From: a virus
DNA length: 62,292 nucleotides
Direction: 5' to 3' (one strand)
Virus record (IMG/VR): IMGVR_UViG_3300031787_000117
Coordinates: 1-62,292 of that record
Shown: piece by piece, positions 9,401-17,700 of the stretch
Layout of the letters: every line of letters starts with the position of its first letter
How positions within the stretch are numbered: the first letter of the stretch is position 1
The notes under the pieces: model-generated
The model's input: the letters and a program-made list of their open reading frames with translations, nothing else
What the model was told of the DNA's origin: nothing
Databases searched by the model: none
Translations under genes and position numbers: made by a program

Positions 9401-10643
9401 TTATGGCGAGTGGAATATTGTCGATGGTGGCGTTGAAACAATAGTGGGCGGTGATGAAAACGATACCCTTGTCGGCGGCGATGAAACATTAGTTGGCGGG
9501 GATGAAAATGACACGTTAATTGGCGGAGATGATAATGATTCTTTGGTTGGCGGTGATGAAACCTTAGAAGGCGGCAACGGCAACGATACGTTTGATGAAG
9601 ACACACTAAAAGATATTCTCGAACCTGGGGATAGCGATGATCTTGAAATACCGGATGAGTTATTAGATGGCGGTAATGGCAATGACATCCTTGAGCCAAT
9701 TACATGCCCGGAAGGGTTTGAATATGACGCTGAACTAGGCGTCTGTATGCCTATTACAGAGGAAGAACCTGATTTAGATGTTGAACAAGACGTTGAAGAA
9801 GAGGTTGAAGAAGAGGTAACGCCAACCTGCCCGCCGGGGTTTGTATACGATCCAACCACTGACTCGTGTGTGCCCGTAGAAGCAGAGCCGGAAGTAATTG
9901 AATGTGAAGAAGGGTATGTGTATGACGCTCAATTAGGCATGTGCGTGCCAGAAAGTATTGAGCCGCCCGATCCCATAGAGTGCGAAGAGGGATATGTATA
10001 CGATCCCATTACTCAAACCTGCGTTCCGGAAGTTATAGAACCGCCGGAGCCTGTTGAATGTGAGGAAGGATACGTATATGACCCAATTTCCAAAACATGC
10101 GTACCAGAAATTGTTGAGCCTCCTGAACCAATTGAGTGTGAGGAAGGGTATGTGTATGACCCTGTTTCTAAGACATGCGTTCCAGAGGTAATAGAACCGC
10201 CTGAGATTATTGAGTGCGAAGAAGGATATGTATACGATCCGGTACAAGGCATTTGTGTGCCGGAGGTTATTGAACCTCCGCCTATTGAATGTGAAGAAGG
10301 GTACGTATACGATCCTGTACAGGGTATTTGTGTTCCGGAAGTAATCCAGGTTCCGCCGGTTACGCCTGTAATTCCGCAAGAGCCGCAGCCTCCGCGGCCA
10401 CCACCCCCGCCACCGCCCCCCCCTCCACCACCGCCCCCCCCTCTTCCTCAGCGGCAGGATCAGTCCATGGATTTGTTTGGGCTGTTAGGATTGCTGGGAA
10501 TGATGCAACAATCGCAACAACAGCAGCAGCCACAGGCCCCGATGAAGCAACCAGAGCCATTTATCCCGTGGGAACAGCTTACTAGTCCATATCAGGAAAC
10601 TTCCCTGACCACCGATGATTTAATCAAAATGTTACGAGGTTGA
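6489..10643 (+). CDS. Giant repeat-rich virion protein (1384 residues)
   Basis: Mosaic protein. Residues 1-200 contain Ala/Gly-rich hydrophobic helices (TIATVALTAVGVPP), 225-310 a coiled coil, and 450-600 acidic helical repeats that appear about three times (for example GLTLTQDDLLALV and GFEPSDEQLLQFIG). About seven copies of a GFPDxxTYxxFxGDxxAY motif follow (residues 601-955), interleaved with RTX-like GGxGNDT stretches (712-735 and 979-1036). Eight 26-residue cysteine repeats (CEEGYVYDPxxxxCVPE) span 1073-1283, then a poly-proline run of at least 14, a Gln-rich stretch and a conserved-looking tail (SLTTDDLIKMLRG). The N terminus suggests an ejected internal virion protein, but repeat-rich adhesins are an alternative. 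Codons in the first half are AT-rich compared with downstream genes. Confidence 0.6.
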   Translation: MCNPRQELSNAFNTITGWVDRGLTGIGKTFDAIAKDPLPTIATVALTAVGVPPYVTALARTAMSGGNMENYVINLATSYIATEAGAAVGDAAFPELGNVAGYGGVGDVAFQPTATQAILKTVISNASAQGAAAVLQGKDLNEVFNSALSGAVGGLINTTLRTELGVDPSKIEGRLISDATKAAVSSILNNQDPALAIGNALSQSVFGTLANTAASGLKSVVSDINKAATEFETTQSEANTLRGEIDTESTRLSGIASILNSESATLNSTQQTLANSYDLLNLSGQIYDWRSNTVHYNPAVNTAYAQRMGLVEGYSEDFGTYYVNPTTNEFVLSLGLHAKDTLEKQANYLNTNIPQFESDVTNFNTKLATFNADKIKLDDKVDTYDGYVTKLFGEDGTGGLNKTIQDLLVDRDKYLGDLDKSITGLSEIAGEEISDVAKEIATEAVNTLDQNFRTSDEVTDAFANNPLFAGYKPDAADIAKFVGEGADADLQGLINNFVDERTLDAAELADIAQKEGLTLTQDDLLALVQQGDEKELTKQFTEQFDKQAVTRDEAKEFFDDIGFEPSDEQLLQFIGKRDESSTFTDIEEFVTGQREADAQKAGFPDYATQQRFDSDIDAYKASQPRADVVPIGAPEVPLTPLTPGLGAEDFFGTQPSTEPFPYTPGEDAEEFESGDGTVVDTLTGGLGNDLLGGETDEERAAREAREAEEIIYGGTGNDTTAGGDETVEGGAGNDTVAAVEDLEGFPDAATKEQYQGNYGAYQADLARVALEEQEAVRSAEAAAEAEQLDRAKYEDLKDIFPDYDTYKFYNGDVYAYRADQQAERERLADELGFPNVDIYNLYQGNVEQFRQAQATDAGFPDYVTYLSYDGDSTAYQDDLASAEGWPDAATRDEFGGSKERYAKHLEDERALEESGRQYEIQQKQFRDQLAQERGFPDDETYQQFGGDIDAYLATLPPSFPEDTLGGGQDDTYGEWNIVDGGVETIVGGDENDTLVGGDETLVGGDENDTLIGGDDNDSLVGGDETLEGGNGNDTFDEDTLKDILEPGDSDDLEIPDELLDGGNGNDILEPITCPEGFEYDAELGVCMPITEEEPDLDVEQDVEEEVEEEVTPTCPPGFVYDPTTDSCVPVEAEPEVIECEEGYVYDAQLGMCVPESIEPPDPIECEEGYVYDPITQTCVPEVIEPPEPVECEEGYVYDPISKTCVPEIVEPPEPIECEEGYVYDPVSKTCVPEVIEPPEIIECEEGYVYDPVQGICVPEVIEPPPIECEEGYVYDPVQGICVPEVIQVPPVTPVIPQEPQPPRPPPPPPPPPPPPPPPLPQRQDQSMDLFGLLGLLGMMQQSQQQQQPQAPMKQPEPFIPWEQLTSPYQETSLTTDDLIKMLRG
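9343..9356. repeat. Dispersed palindrome, copy 1 (14 bp)
   Basis: Perfect palindrome TGGCAACGTTGCCA inside the giant repeat protein. Here it is read as LATLP, a different frame from the other coding copies, which points to the DNA rather than the peptide as the conserved item. Shortest of the seven copies. Confidence 0.75.
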
Positions 10644-10644
10644 C

Positions 10645-11919
10645 ATGGATGACGAATACCAAGCGTATATGACTCAAGATTTAAATGCCGTTATGAATCT
10701 TGGGAATTTACTGGGCAATTCAGGAGAAGGCGATCCGACTGGCGGATATGGTGGTATGCCGCCAGATTACACAGTCAACGACCCAATTGGACCTGATCTG
10801 CCGATTACTAATCCGCCTCCGGCTGTTGATCCAAACGATCCGATTGGACCTGATCTGCCACCTGACAATCCTCGTGATGCGGTTGACCCTAATGATCCTT
10901 TAGTTGGTGGAACACCTCCTAAAACTGATACTCCGCCTCAAATTCCAACAGACTTAAAAAACCTTTTGAGAGGGTTGATTGTTGGCGATGACGGCAAGGC
11001 CAATCCCATGGGGTTGTTTGGGATCATGGCTTTGCTATCTATGATGCGTGGCTCTGGTGCGCCAGCCGCTGTGGGGTATCAAGGTTCAGTACCTAAATAC
11101 ACGGCAGTGCGTGAGAGAGTAAAGATGCCAGAGGATCCTAATCGGCGTCCTGGCTCAGGCGGTCGTAGGTACTTTTCAGACACTCAATATGTGCCAACGC
11201 CATCTTCTCCTACGGATACTAGCGTTCAAACAGCGCGCACTGCGGCTCAAGAACAGGCTGAAACGTTGAAGCCGGCTGTAACCAAACCCCGCGATAAGAT
11301 TACTGAAGAGCGCGATAAGCGTAATGAAGAATATTTAAGAAGGCTTGGGCTTTGGGATGACTTTACTATGGGTCCTCCTGCTGAAAAAAAAGATGTACCG
11401 ACTGTTAAAAATAGTTCGTTTGCAAATTTTTACAGTAGTCCAGAGTATGCAAGTTACGTTTCATCTGGTTTGAATCGCGTGGGCACTATGGACATGTATC
11501 AAAGTCCATACTTTGGGATGCTCAGCGGCGGCAGTTCTGGCCGCGCTTTGGATAATGCTTATAAAAGCTATCTGTCACGGACTGGAGAAACGCCTGTATT
11601 TGCTCCTAGTCGGCAAATGTTTGGTCCCGTTCAAGCGGCCCAAGGCGGATTGATGGGGCTGGCAAAAGGTCGCTATTTAAATGGCTCGACCGATGGCATG
11701 GCTGATAAAATCCCGGCTAATATTGAAGGGACTCAGCCGGCCAGACTAAGCCATGGTGAGTTTGTCATTCCGGCAGATGTTGTGTCCCATCTTGGGAATG
11801 GTAATTCTGAGTCCGGAGCGCAGCGTCTGTACGACATGATGGACCGTATTCGTAAAGCCCGGACTGGTACGACCAAGCAGGGTAAACAGATCAATCCTGA
11901 CAAATTTATGCCGAGGTAA
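10645..11919 (+). CDS. Structural protein with FVIPADVVSHLG signature
   Basis: 424 residues. The N-terminal 110 residues are low-complexity with repeats of (V)DPNDPIGPDLP and NPP. The middle has a short hydrophobic segment (MGLFGIMALLSMM). The C-terminal 90 residues carry a motif common in environmental phage virion proteins: GGLMGLAKGRYLNGSTDGMA, then LSHGEFVIPADVVSHLG and YDMMDRIRKARTG. It begins two bases after the upstream stop and sits in the run of long virion-type genes, so it is likely an internal or ejection protein. Exact function unknown. Confidence 0.6.
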   Translation: MDDEYQAYMTQDLNAVMNLGNLLGNSGEGDPTGGYGGMPPDYTVNDPIGPDLPITNPPPAVDPNDPIGPDLPPDNPRDAVDPNDPLVGGTPPKTDTPPQIPTDLKNLLRGLIVGDDGKANPMGLFGIMALLSMMRGSGAPAAVGYQGSVPKYTAVRERVKMPEDPNRRPGSGGRRYFSDTQYVPTPSSPTDTSVQTARTAAQEQAETLKPAVTKPRDKITEERDKRNEEYLRRLGLWDDFTMGPPAEKKDVPTVKNSSFANFYSSPEYASYVSSGLNRVGTMDMYQSPYFGMLSGGSSGRALDNAYKSYLSRTGETPVFAPSRQMFGPVQAAQGGLMGLAKGRYLNGSTDGMADKIPANIEGTQPARLSHGEFVIPADVVSHLGNGNSESGAQRLYDMMDRIRKARTGTTKQGKQINPDKFMPR

Positions 11920-11921
11920 GC

Positions 11922-12788
11922 ATGGCTACGTCAAACGTTCCAACCAATACTGGACAACAGACCAGTACACAAACCGGTTTGGCCGAATGGGCCGGTCCTG
12001 GTATTACCAGTATGCTTGGGAAGGTCGAATCGCAGGCGGCTACTCCATACGAGGCATATACCGGTCAGTTGACTGCAGGCCCGTCAACATTACAGCAGAC
12101 GGCGTTTAGCGGGATCGGAGGACTGACGATTCCGACCGATCAGATGAAGGCGTATACACCTACGTCATTTACCGCGACTGATGCGCAGTCATATATGAAT
12201 CCGTATTTGATGGCTGCGCTTCAACCTCAGTTTGACGAAGCCACCCGTCAATCTCAGATTCAGAATCTAGCTAATCGTGCTGCTGCTACTCGAGCGGGTG
12301 GATTTGGCGGGGCACGGGGTGCGCTGATGGAATCTGAAGCGCAGCGTAACTTACAGTCGCAACTAGCCAAAATTACGGGTGAAGGATATCGCAGCGCGTT
12401 TGATAAAGCTCAAGAACAGTTTAATGTTGAGCAACAGCGTCAAATGGCTGCGACTAAACAGGCTCAAGACTATGGCCTGTCAGCGTTGCAGAAACAAGCT
12501 GAATTGGGCGGCGTACAGCGCGGGATTGAGCAAGAAGGTTTAACGGCTGACATTAAACAGTTTGAGCAGGAACGCGACTTCCCGTACAAACAGTTGGAGT
12601 GGCAACGTCAGTTCTACAAAGATCTGCCGATTTCCGCGTCAAACTACGGCTATTCACAGCCAGACTTTTTGAGCAACTTGTTTGGTACTGGGTCTGGTTT
12701 ACTTACTTTGCTTAGAGACTTGGGTGTAATTAGTGCTGCACCGACTACCACACCTCCGAGTTCCGGTACTACTCCGCCTGTCAAATAA
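11922..12788 (+). CDS. Coiled-coil internal virion protein
   Basis: 288 residues. A Thr/Gln-rich N terminus is followed by YMNPYLMAALQPQFDEATRQ and a long Ala/Gln-rich amphipathic helix (RGALMESEAQRNLQSQ and following, through KQAQDYGLSALQKQAELG), then ERDFPYKQLEWQRQFYKDLP and a Pro/Thr tail. The composition resembles ejectosome components of podoviruses (T7 gp14-16 or P22 gp7/16/20 roles), without clear homology to a named one. Lies between two other helical virion-type genes with 2-9 base gaps. Confidence 0.6.
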   Translation: MATSNVPTNTGQQTSTQTGLAEWAGPGITSMLGKVESQAATPYEAYTGQLTAGPSTLQQTAFSGIGGLTIPTDQMKAYTPTSFTATDAQSYMNPYLMAALQPQFDEATRQSQIQNLANRAAATRAGGFGGARGALMESEAQRNLQSQLAKITGEGYRSAFDKAQEQFNVEQQRQMAATKQAQDYGLSALQKQAELGGVQRGIEQEGLTADIKQFEQERDFPYKQLEWQRQFYKDLPISASNYGYSQPDFLSNLFGTGSGLLTLLRDLGVISAAPTTTPPSSGTTPPVK

Positions 12789-12797
12789 GGATTGGCC

Positions 12798-14741
12798 ATG
12801 CTGAACATGGATCTTTCGCGTGTAATGGATGCGTACCGCGGGCAAGAAGACAAGTTACGCAAACGTGTCCAGCTTAGTAACGATCTATTGGAACTGATCG
12901 CGTATGAGCAGTTAACGCGAGAGAAGCGCCAACTGATGGCCGCGAAGCAGGCTCAGGCCATGCCACCTGGGGGCTTGCCTACGATCCGAGATCAGAAGGA
13001 AGAGGAAGCGTTTGAGTTAACAAAACAAGAGTTAGCTCAACAGGTTGGCAAGACGCTTCAGCAACAACAGGCTATGCGTCAGCAAGCCATGAGTCGCGGC
13101 GTGGCTGCTGCTCCTGGGGCGCAGAATGTTATGCCGCAACAGGCTATGGCGGCTGGCGGTATTGTGGCGTTTAACGGCGAAACCGGCTCAGACGTAAGAG
13201 TTCAACCGATCCCAGATAGAACGTTACCGACCATGTCTGAAGACTTGCAAGTAAAAGCTCGTCGGGAAATGGCGGAAATGGATTCAGGGCAACGAGTTGC
13301 GTTGTCGCCTGATGTTGAACGATTCTTAGCTAGAGACGTTAGTGGACGCGCCCAAAGACAGGCTGCGTTTGCTGCTCAAGAACAACAACGTGCAGTAGAG
13401 GCTGGTCGTAGTGTGGCTCGACAATATGCCCCTCCTGCGCCGTCGCGCCCTGTTCCGCAATCAACTGCTGATCTCGATGACCCGTTAAAACAGGTAGCCG
13501 CGGGCATCGCTCGACAAGAAGTTAGGGCTACTCCGGCGGCAGATCTTGAAGCGGCGTTTGCGCCGAGCGGCGCTACAATTCCTCCGCGCACACAGGATGC
13601 CGCGCCACCTCCGCCTAGAGACACAGGCGCTGCTGCTGCACCAAATCTGCGTACCCCTTCTGCCGTAGGAACTGGGATTGAAAGTGCCTTAGCCGGCGCT
13701 TTGCCGCCAAGTAACGATGCTTTGATGCGTCAACTTCAAGGTGAGATGCGCACCAGTCTTTTGAGAAGCCGTGCGTCTCGAGATCAACCACAAATGGCTG
13801 AGCTTGCTAGGCTGCGTGGGGAAGTTGAAAATCTTGGCACTACGTTTCCCAAGGAATCACCAGAAGCTCGTCGCCAAGCTGAAGCAGAGCAGGCTCGTCT
13901 GGAACAGCAGTATGCGCGGATGATGGACCCGGAGAAACAGCGGCTGGATAATCTGATTGCGTTCCTGGCTGGTGGTGCTGGCCGGCGGGGGATTGGCAGC
14001 GTACTAGGCGGAGCAGCAGAATCTGCTAATCGTGCTCGTGCGGCAAATGAAGCGTTTGGTCTGCAAGCTTTGAAAGATATGCAGGCTGGTCGTCAGGCTA
14101 TGCGTGGCCGTGACGTAGAAGAACAACGGGCCGCGTTCCAAGCTCGTCAAAGAGGTCTGGAACTTGGAGCTAAGGTCGCAGAAGTCGCTGCGCAGATTGA
14201 GTCGCAGACTGACATTGCTGATCGGAAAATTGATAGCGAATTGGCAGCAGCCGCGTTGGGTGCGTTGTCACGCTACGGTTCTGATCTTAACAAGATTAAG
14301 GCAGAGGTTCAGACTAAAGCCGCGCAGCTTGGGTATGAAATTAGTCGCGACGATCTTAACCGTATTGCTCAGATTGCTGTTGCTCAGATTGGGGCCGATG
14401 TTAGGGGACAAGCTGCGGCTGACACTTTGTTAAGTCGTACAGAAGGGGAACGAGCAAGGATTGCTGAAAGACTTTCAAGAACCGCTGCGGAAGCTCGCGA
14501 CAATCCAATGTTAAGTTCGGCTCGTGCCAAAGATCCCGCAAGGCGTAGCGCCCAAGAAAAACGGATTGTAGAAGAGTATGAAAACGCGCTGGCGAATGAT
14601 CAACAAATCTTAAACGGATTAGATAGAACAATTGCAGATTTGCGAGCACGTCAAGGGCAAACCACTCCACCACCTGCTGCCACTGGATCTGCGCGGTCCC
14701 AAGGTGTTACAGTAACTAGCGCTACTGCTCCTCCGAGGTAA
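12798..14741 (+). CDS. Long helical internal virion protein
   Basis: I start at ATG 12798 because AAGG at 12787-12790 gives good Shine-Dalgarno spacing; the TTG six bases upstream is the alternative. 647 residues, dominated by Ala/Gln/Arg/Glu helices, with Pro/Arg-rich linkers near residues 210-290. A short MAAGGIVAFNGE motif near residue 115 is a glycine hairpin frequent in such phage proteins, and residues around 390-410 (IAFLAGGAGRRGIGSVLGGA) are a weakly hydrophobic Gly/Ala helix. Likely a DNA-ejection or internal scaffold protein; no enzymatic motif seen. Confidence 0.6.
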   Translation: MLNMDLSRVMDAYRGQEDKLRKRVQLSNDLLELIAYEQLTREKRQLMAAKQAQAMPPGGLPTIRDQKEEEAFELTKQELAQQVGKTLQQQQAMRQQAMSRGVAAAPGAQNVMPQQAMAAGGIVAFNGETGSDVRVQPIPDRTLPTMSEDLQVKARREMAEMDSGQRVALSPDVERFLARDVSGRAQRQAAFAAQEQQRAVEAGRSVARQYAPPAPSRPVPQSTADLDDPLKQVAAGIARQEVRATPAADLEAAFAPSGATIPPRTQDAAPPPPRDTGAAAAPNLRTPSAVGTGIESALAGALPPSNDALMRQLQGEMRTSLLRSRASRDQPQMAELARLRGEVENLGTTFPKESPEARRQAEAEQARLEQQYARMMDPEKQRLDNLIAFLAGGAGRRGIGSVLGGAAESANRARAANEAFGLQALKDMQAGRQAMRGRDVEEQRAAFQARQRGLELGAKVAEVAAQIESQTDIADRKIDSELAAAALGALSRYGSDLNKIKAEVQTKAAQLGYEISRDDLNRIAQIAVAQIGADVRGQAAADTLLSRTEGERARIAERLSRTAAEARDNPMLSSARAKDPARRSAQEKRIVEEYENALANDQQILNGLDRTIADLRARQGQTTPPPAATGSARSQGVTVTSATAPPR

Positions 14742-14745
14742 TCTT

Positions 14746-17700
14746 ATGCCGACCTTCCAGGTACGCGGTCCTGATGGATATACGTATTCAATTGAAGCGC
14801 CGGAAGGCACACCACAGTCAGTCTTGCAGCAGGCTATCGCAGAGCAAGGCGCGTCGGTCAGAGAAAAAGCCAAAGAACGTACCGTTGGCGAAGCCTTCCT
14901 GCGCGACCCTGGCGCTGCGCTTACCTCGGGCCTGGGGGCCTTGGTTCAGTTTCCCGCCCAGCTATATGCGCTAGGAACTGGCGACACTGAGACAGGACTA
15001 TTCCAACTTGGCGAGCGTATTAAGAAGACTGGCCAGGGGCTTAAATCGCCCGGTTTGGTAGCCCGTGAATATGAACGCGCCAGGAAGATTGAAGAGGCAG
15101 AACGAGCGGGTGGCCAACTGCCTGCGTTTGGCGTGGCATTTGGCGAAACGGTTAAAGATCCAGCGCTGATTAGTACGTTTTTAGCTGAGCAGATCCCGCA
15201 GTTAGTAGTACCGTTTGGTGCTGCAAAACTAGGTACAGCAGCGGGTGCAGCCAGAGCCGCGATGGCCGGCAGGAGTCTTCAAGAGGGTGCCGAGATTGCT
15301 GCCCGTACCGGTACCGCGGCGGCTATTGGTGCTGGCGCTATTCAGCAGGGCGCTGATGTTGGTGCTCAATCCTTTGAAGAAATGTACAAAGAACTTGTAC
15401 AACAAGGGATTGATCCTGACGTAGCCAAACAAACCGCGTTGGATCGCGCTCGAGCAGTGGGCGCGTCAGCGTTGGTGATTTCCACCCTGGCGCAGAGACT
15501 ACCGGGCGCGCGTACGATTGAACAGACGATGGCCAGAATGCCGGTGGCTAAGTCTGTACGAGAAGCTGCCGAGACCGGGGCTGGACAACGATTTATGTCC
15601 CAGCTCGAATCGACCCGCTTGGGTCGCGGCATTACTGGTTTGCTGGGTGAGTCGGCTAGTGAGATGGTCGAGGAGGTGGGTGGCAAACTTGCCAGTAACA
15701 TCGCCATGCAGACCATCAAGCCGGAGCAGTCACTTACTGCCGGGTTGGGTGCTACCGCGGCCATGGCTGCTATCGGTGGCGGTACTTTGGGTGGTGTATT
15801 TGGACTGTTACGAGGGGCTCCTGCGGCTGAGGCACCCCCGGAGGGTGGCAACGTTGCCACCCCTGGCGCTCCCCCCGCTGGTCCGGTAGCTCCTCCGTCT
15901 GGGGTCGCACCGCCTTCACCGCCTTCTGCTGGCGCGGCTGTGCAAACCATGGTCAACCAGTTGCCGGAGGATCAGCAGCGCGAGTTGTTCCGACGTTTGC
16001 AAGAAAAAGTACAGGGTACGCCGGATCAAGAACCGCAGACGCTGGGCTCTACGGAAGAGCCGGCATATCAGCTACTTAAGGCCAAGTTTGCCGCGCCTGC
16101 CGCTCCGCCTACAGGAGCGCCACCGGTTACTGCTCCGCCCACGGTCACGCCCCCGGTTGAAGAAACAAAGAAAGTGCCGGCAGAGAAGCCTACGCTCGAG
16201 CAAAGTTTACAGGCCGTGCAAGACGCTCAGCAGCAACGTGATGCTGCAACGGATGAAATTCGAGCTATTCGTGAAAAGAGTCAAACATTACTTGATGCGA
16301 AAGGGCGTATCCCTCCGGAAGGATCGGCTAAACGCGCTGAATGGGACTCTTTAAACGCGCAAGAACAGAAGTTGTTACAAGATAAGTTTGGTCCCGCTGA
16401 TCAAAAGTTTCGTACAGAAACAAAAAACTTTACCGCTTTATTTCCAGATGTTGATTTGAGATCGGAACTGCAGAAACGGCAATATGCATCTGCAGAGATT
16501 TTGTCCGCTACGCCTAGCGGAGAGAACACTGAACTGCGCTTGTTTAAGAACAAGTCAGGCATGTTTGGCGTTGGCGTCTATGACCAAGACGCTAAACAGT
16601 ACTTGCCTGAGATGACGCTGTGGCCCAATGAACAACAGGCCCGACAGCAATATGACTCGCAAGTCAGTAAGTTACCGCCGCGTCAACCGTCTTCTGGTGA
16701 AACGGTAACTCCGCAACCGCAAGCGCCGGCAGGCGTAACTGAGCCAACGCCGCCTGTTACAGCTCCAAAAGTTTATCGAGGTCAAGCAGTTGGAGCAGAA
16801 TTTAAAGGCGCGGCTGATGGCAATTTGGGTGCTGGATTTTACACCACAGAATCAGAACAAGCTGCAAAAGAATTTGCTTCTCGTCATAAAGATGGAACAG
16901 TACTTCGTGGTGAGCTTTTAGCAACACGAGTTTTGGATCTTGACAACTTAAATAAAGAAACAATTAACAAACTTCAATCTGCAATTCCACGTAATGCAGA
17001 AGGATTGGCCAAATATGGTTGGCCTGCCGATCTTTTGTCTGACAAAAACACACGAGACAACACAACTCAAGATTTGCAAAAAATTCATAATGATTTAGAT
17101 CGAGGAACTTTTAATCCAAGATCGTTATCTTATGCAATTGGAGATGTAAATGTAGATGTATTGCGCGCAATTTATGATGCTGCAGGATACGATGCAGTAT
17201 CTAGAACGGGCGGCGCATTAAAGAGTGGCACTCAATACAAAGAATATGTGACATTTGCAGAGGGTGCGCAGAAGTTTGAAACACCAACTTCGCCAAAACC
17301 AAAGGTTGTTAAACAAGAACCAAAAGTTCCGACTGTTGAAGTTTCCGAAAAGCCCAAGGTTGAGGTTGGTGCTAACAAGATCTTTACTGAAGAAGCGGCA
17401 GAAAAAGCACGTGAGTTGTTACGTCGCAAGTTAGGTGGCGGTACGGTTAGATCAGGTATTGATCCTGAGATCGTGCAAGCTGGCATTCAGTTGGCCGGCT
17501 ATCACATCGAAAAAGGTGCTCGTACGTTTGCCGCATATGCGCGGGCTATGTTGGCTGACCTTGGAGATATCGTTAAGCCGTATCTCAAGTCCTGGTACAT
17601 GGGCGTGAAGTTTGATCCCCGTGCTGCGGATCTTGAAGGGTTGGATTCTAGTGCCGCCGTCGAAGCTGCAGACGTTGACGCTATCCTGGCAGAGACAGAA

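Noticed and set aside
9701-10340. Regular 78-base repeats that resemble a CRISPR array in spacing.
   Set aside because: The repeats are codon-phased, vary mainly at third positions and encode the cysteine units of a long intact gene; there are no unique spacers of fixed size.
9401-10379. Several minus-strand frames of 79 to 152 codons opposite the repeat-rich gene.
   Set aside because: They mirror the repeats of the plus-strand gene and have low-complexity Ser/Pro or Arg/Tyr-rich products.
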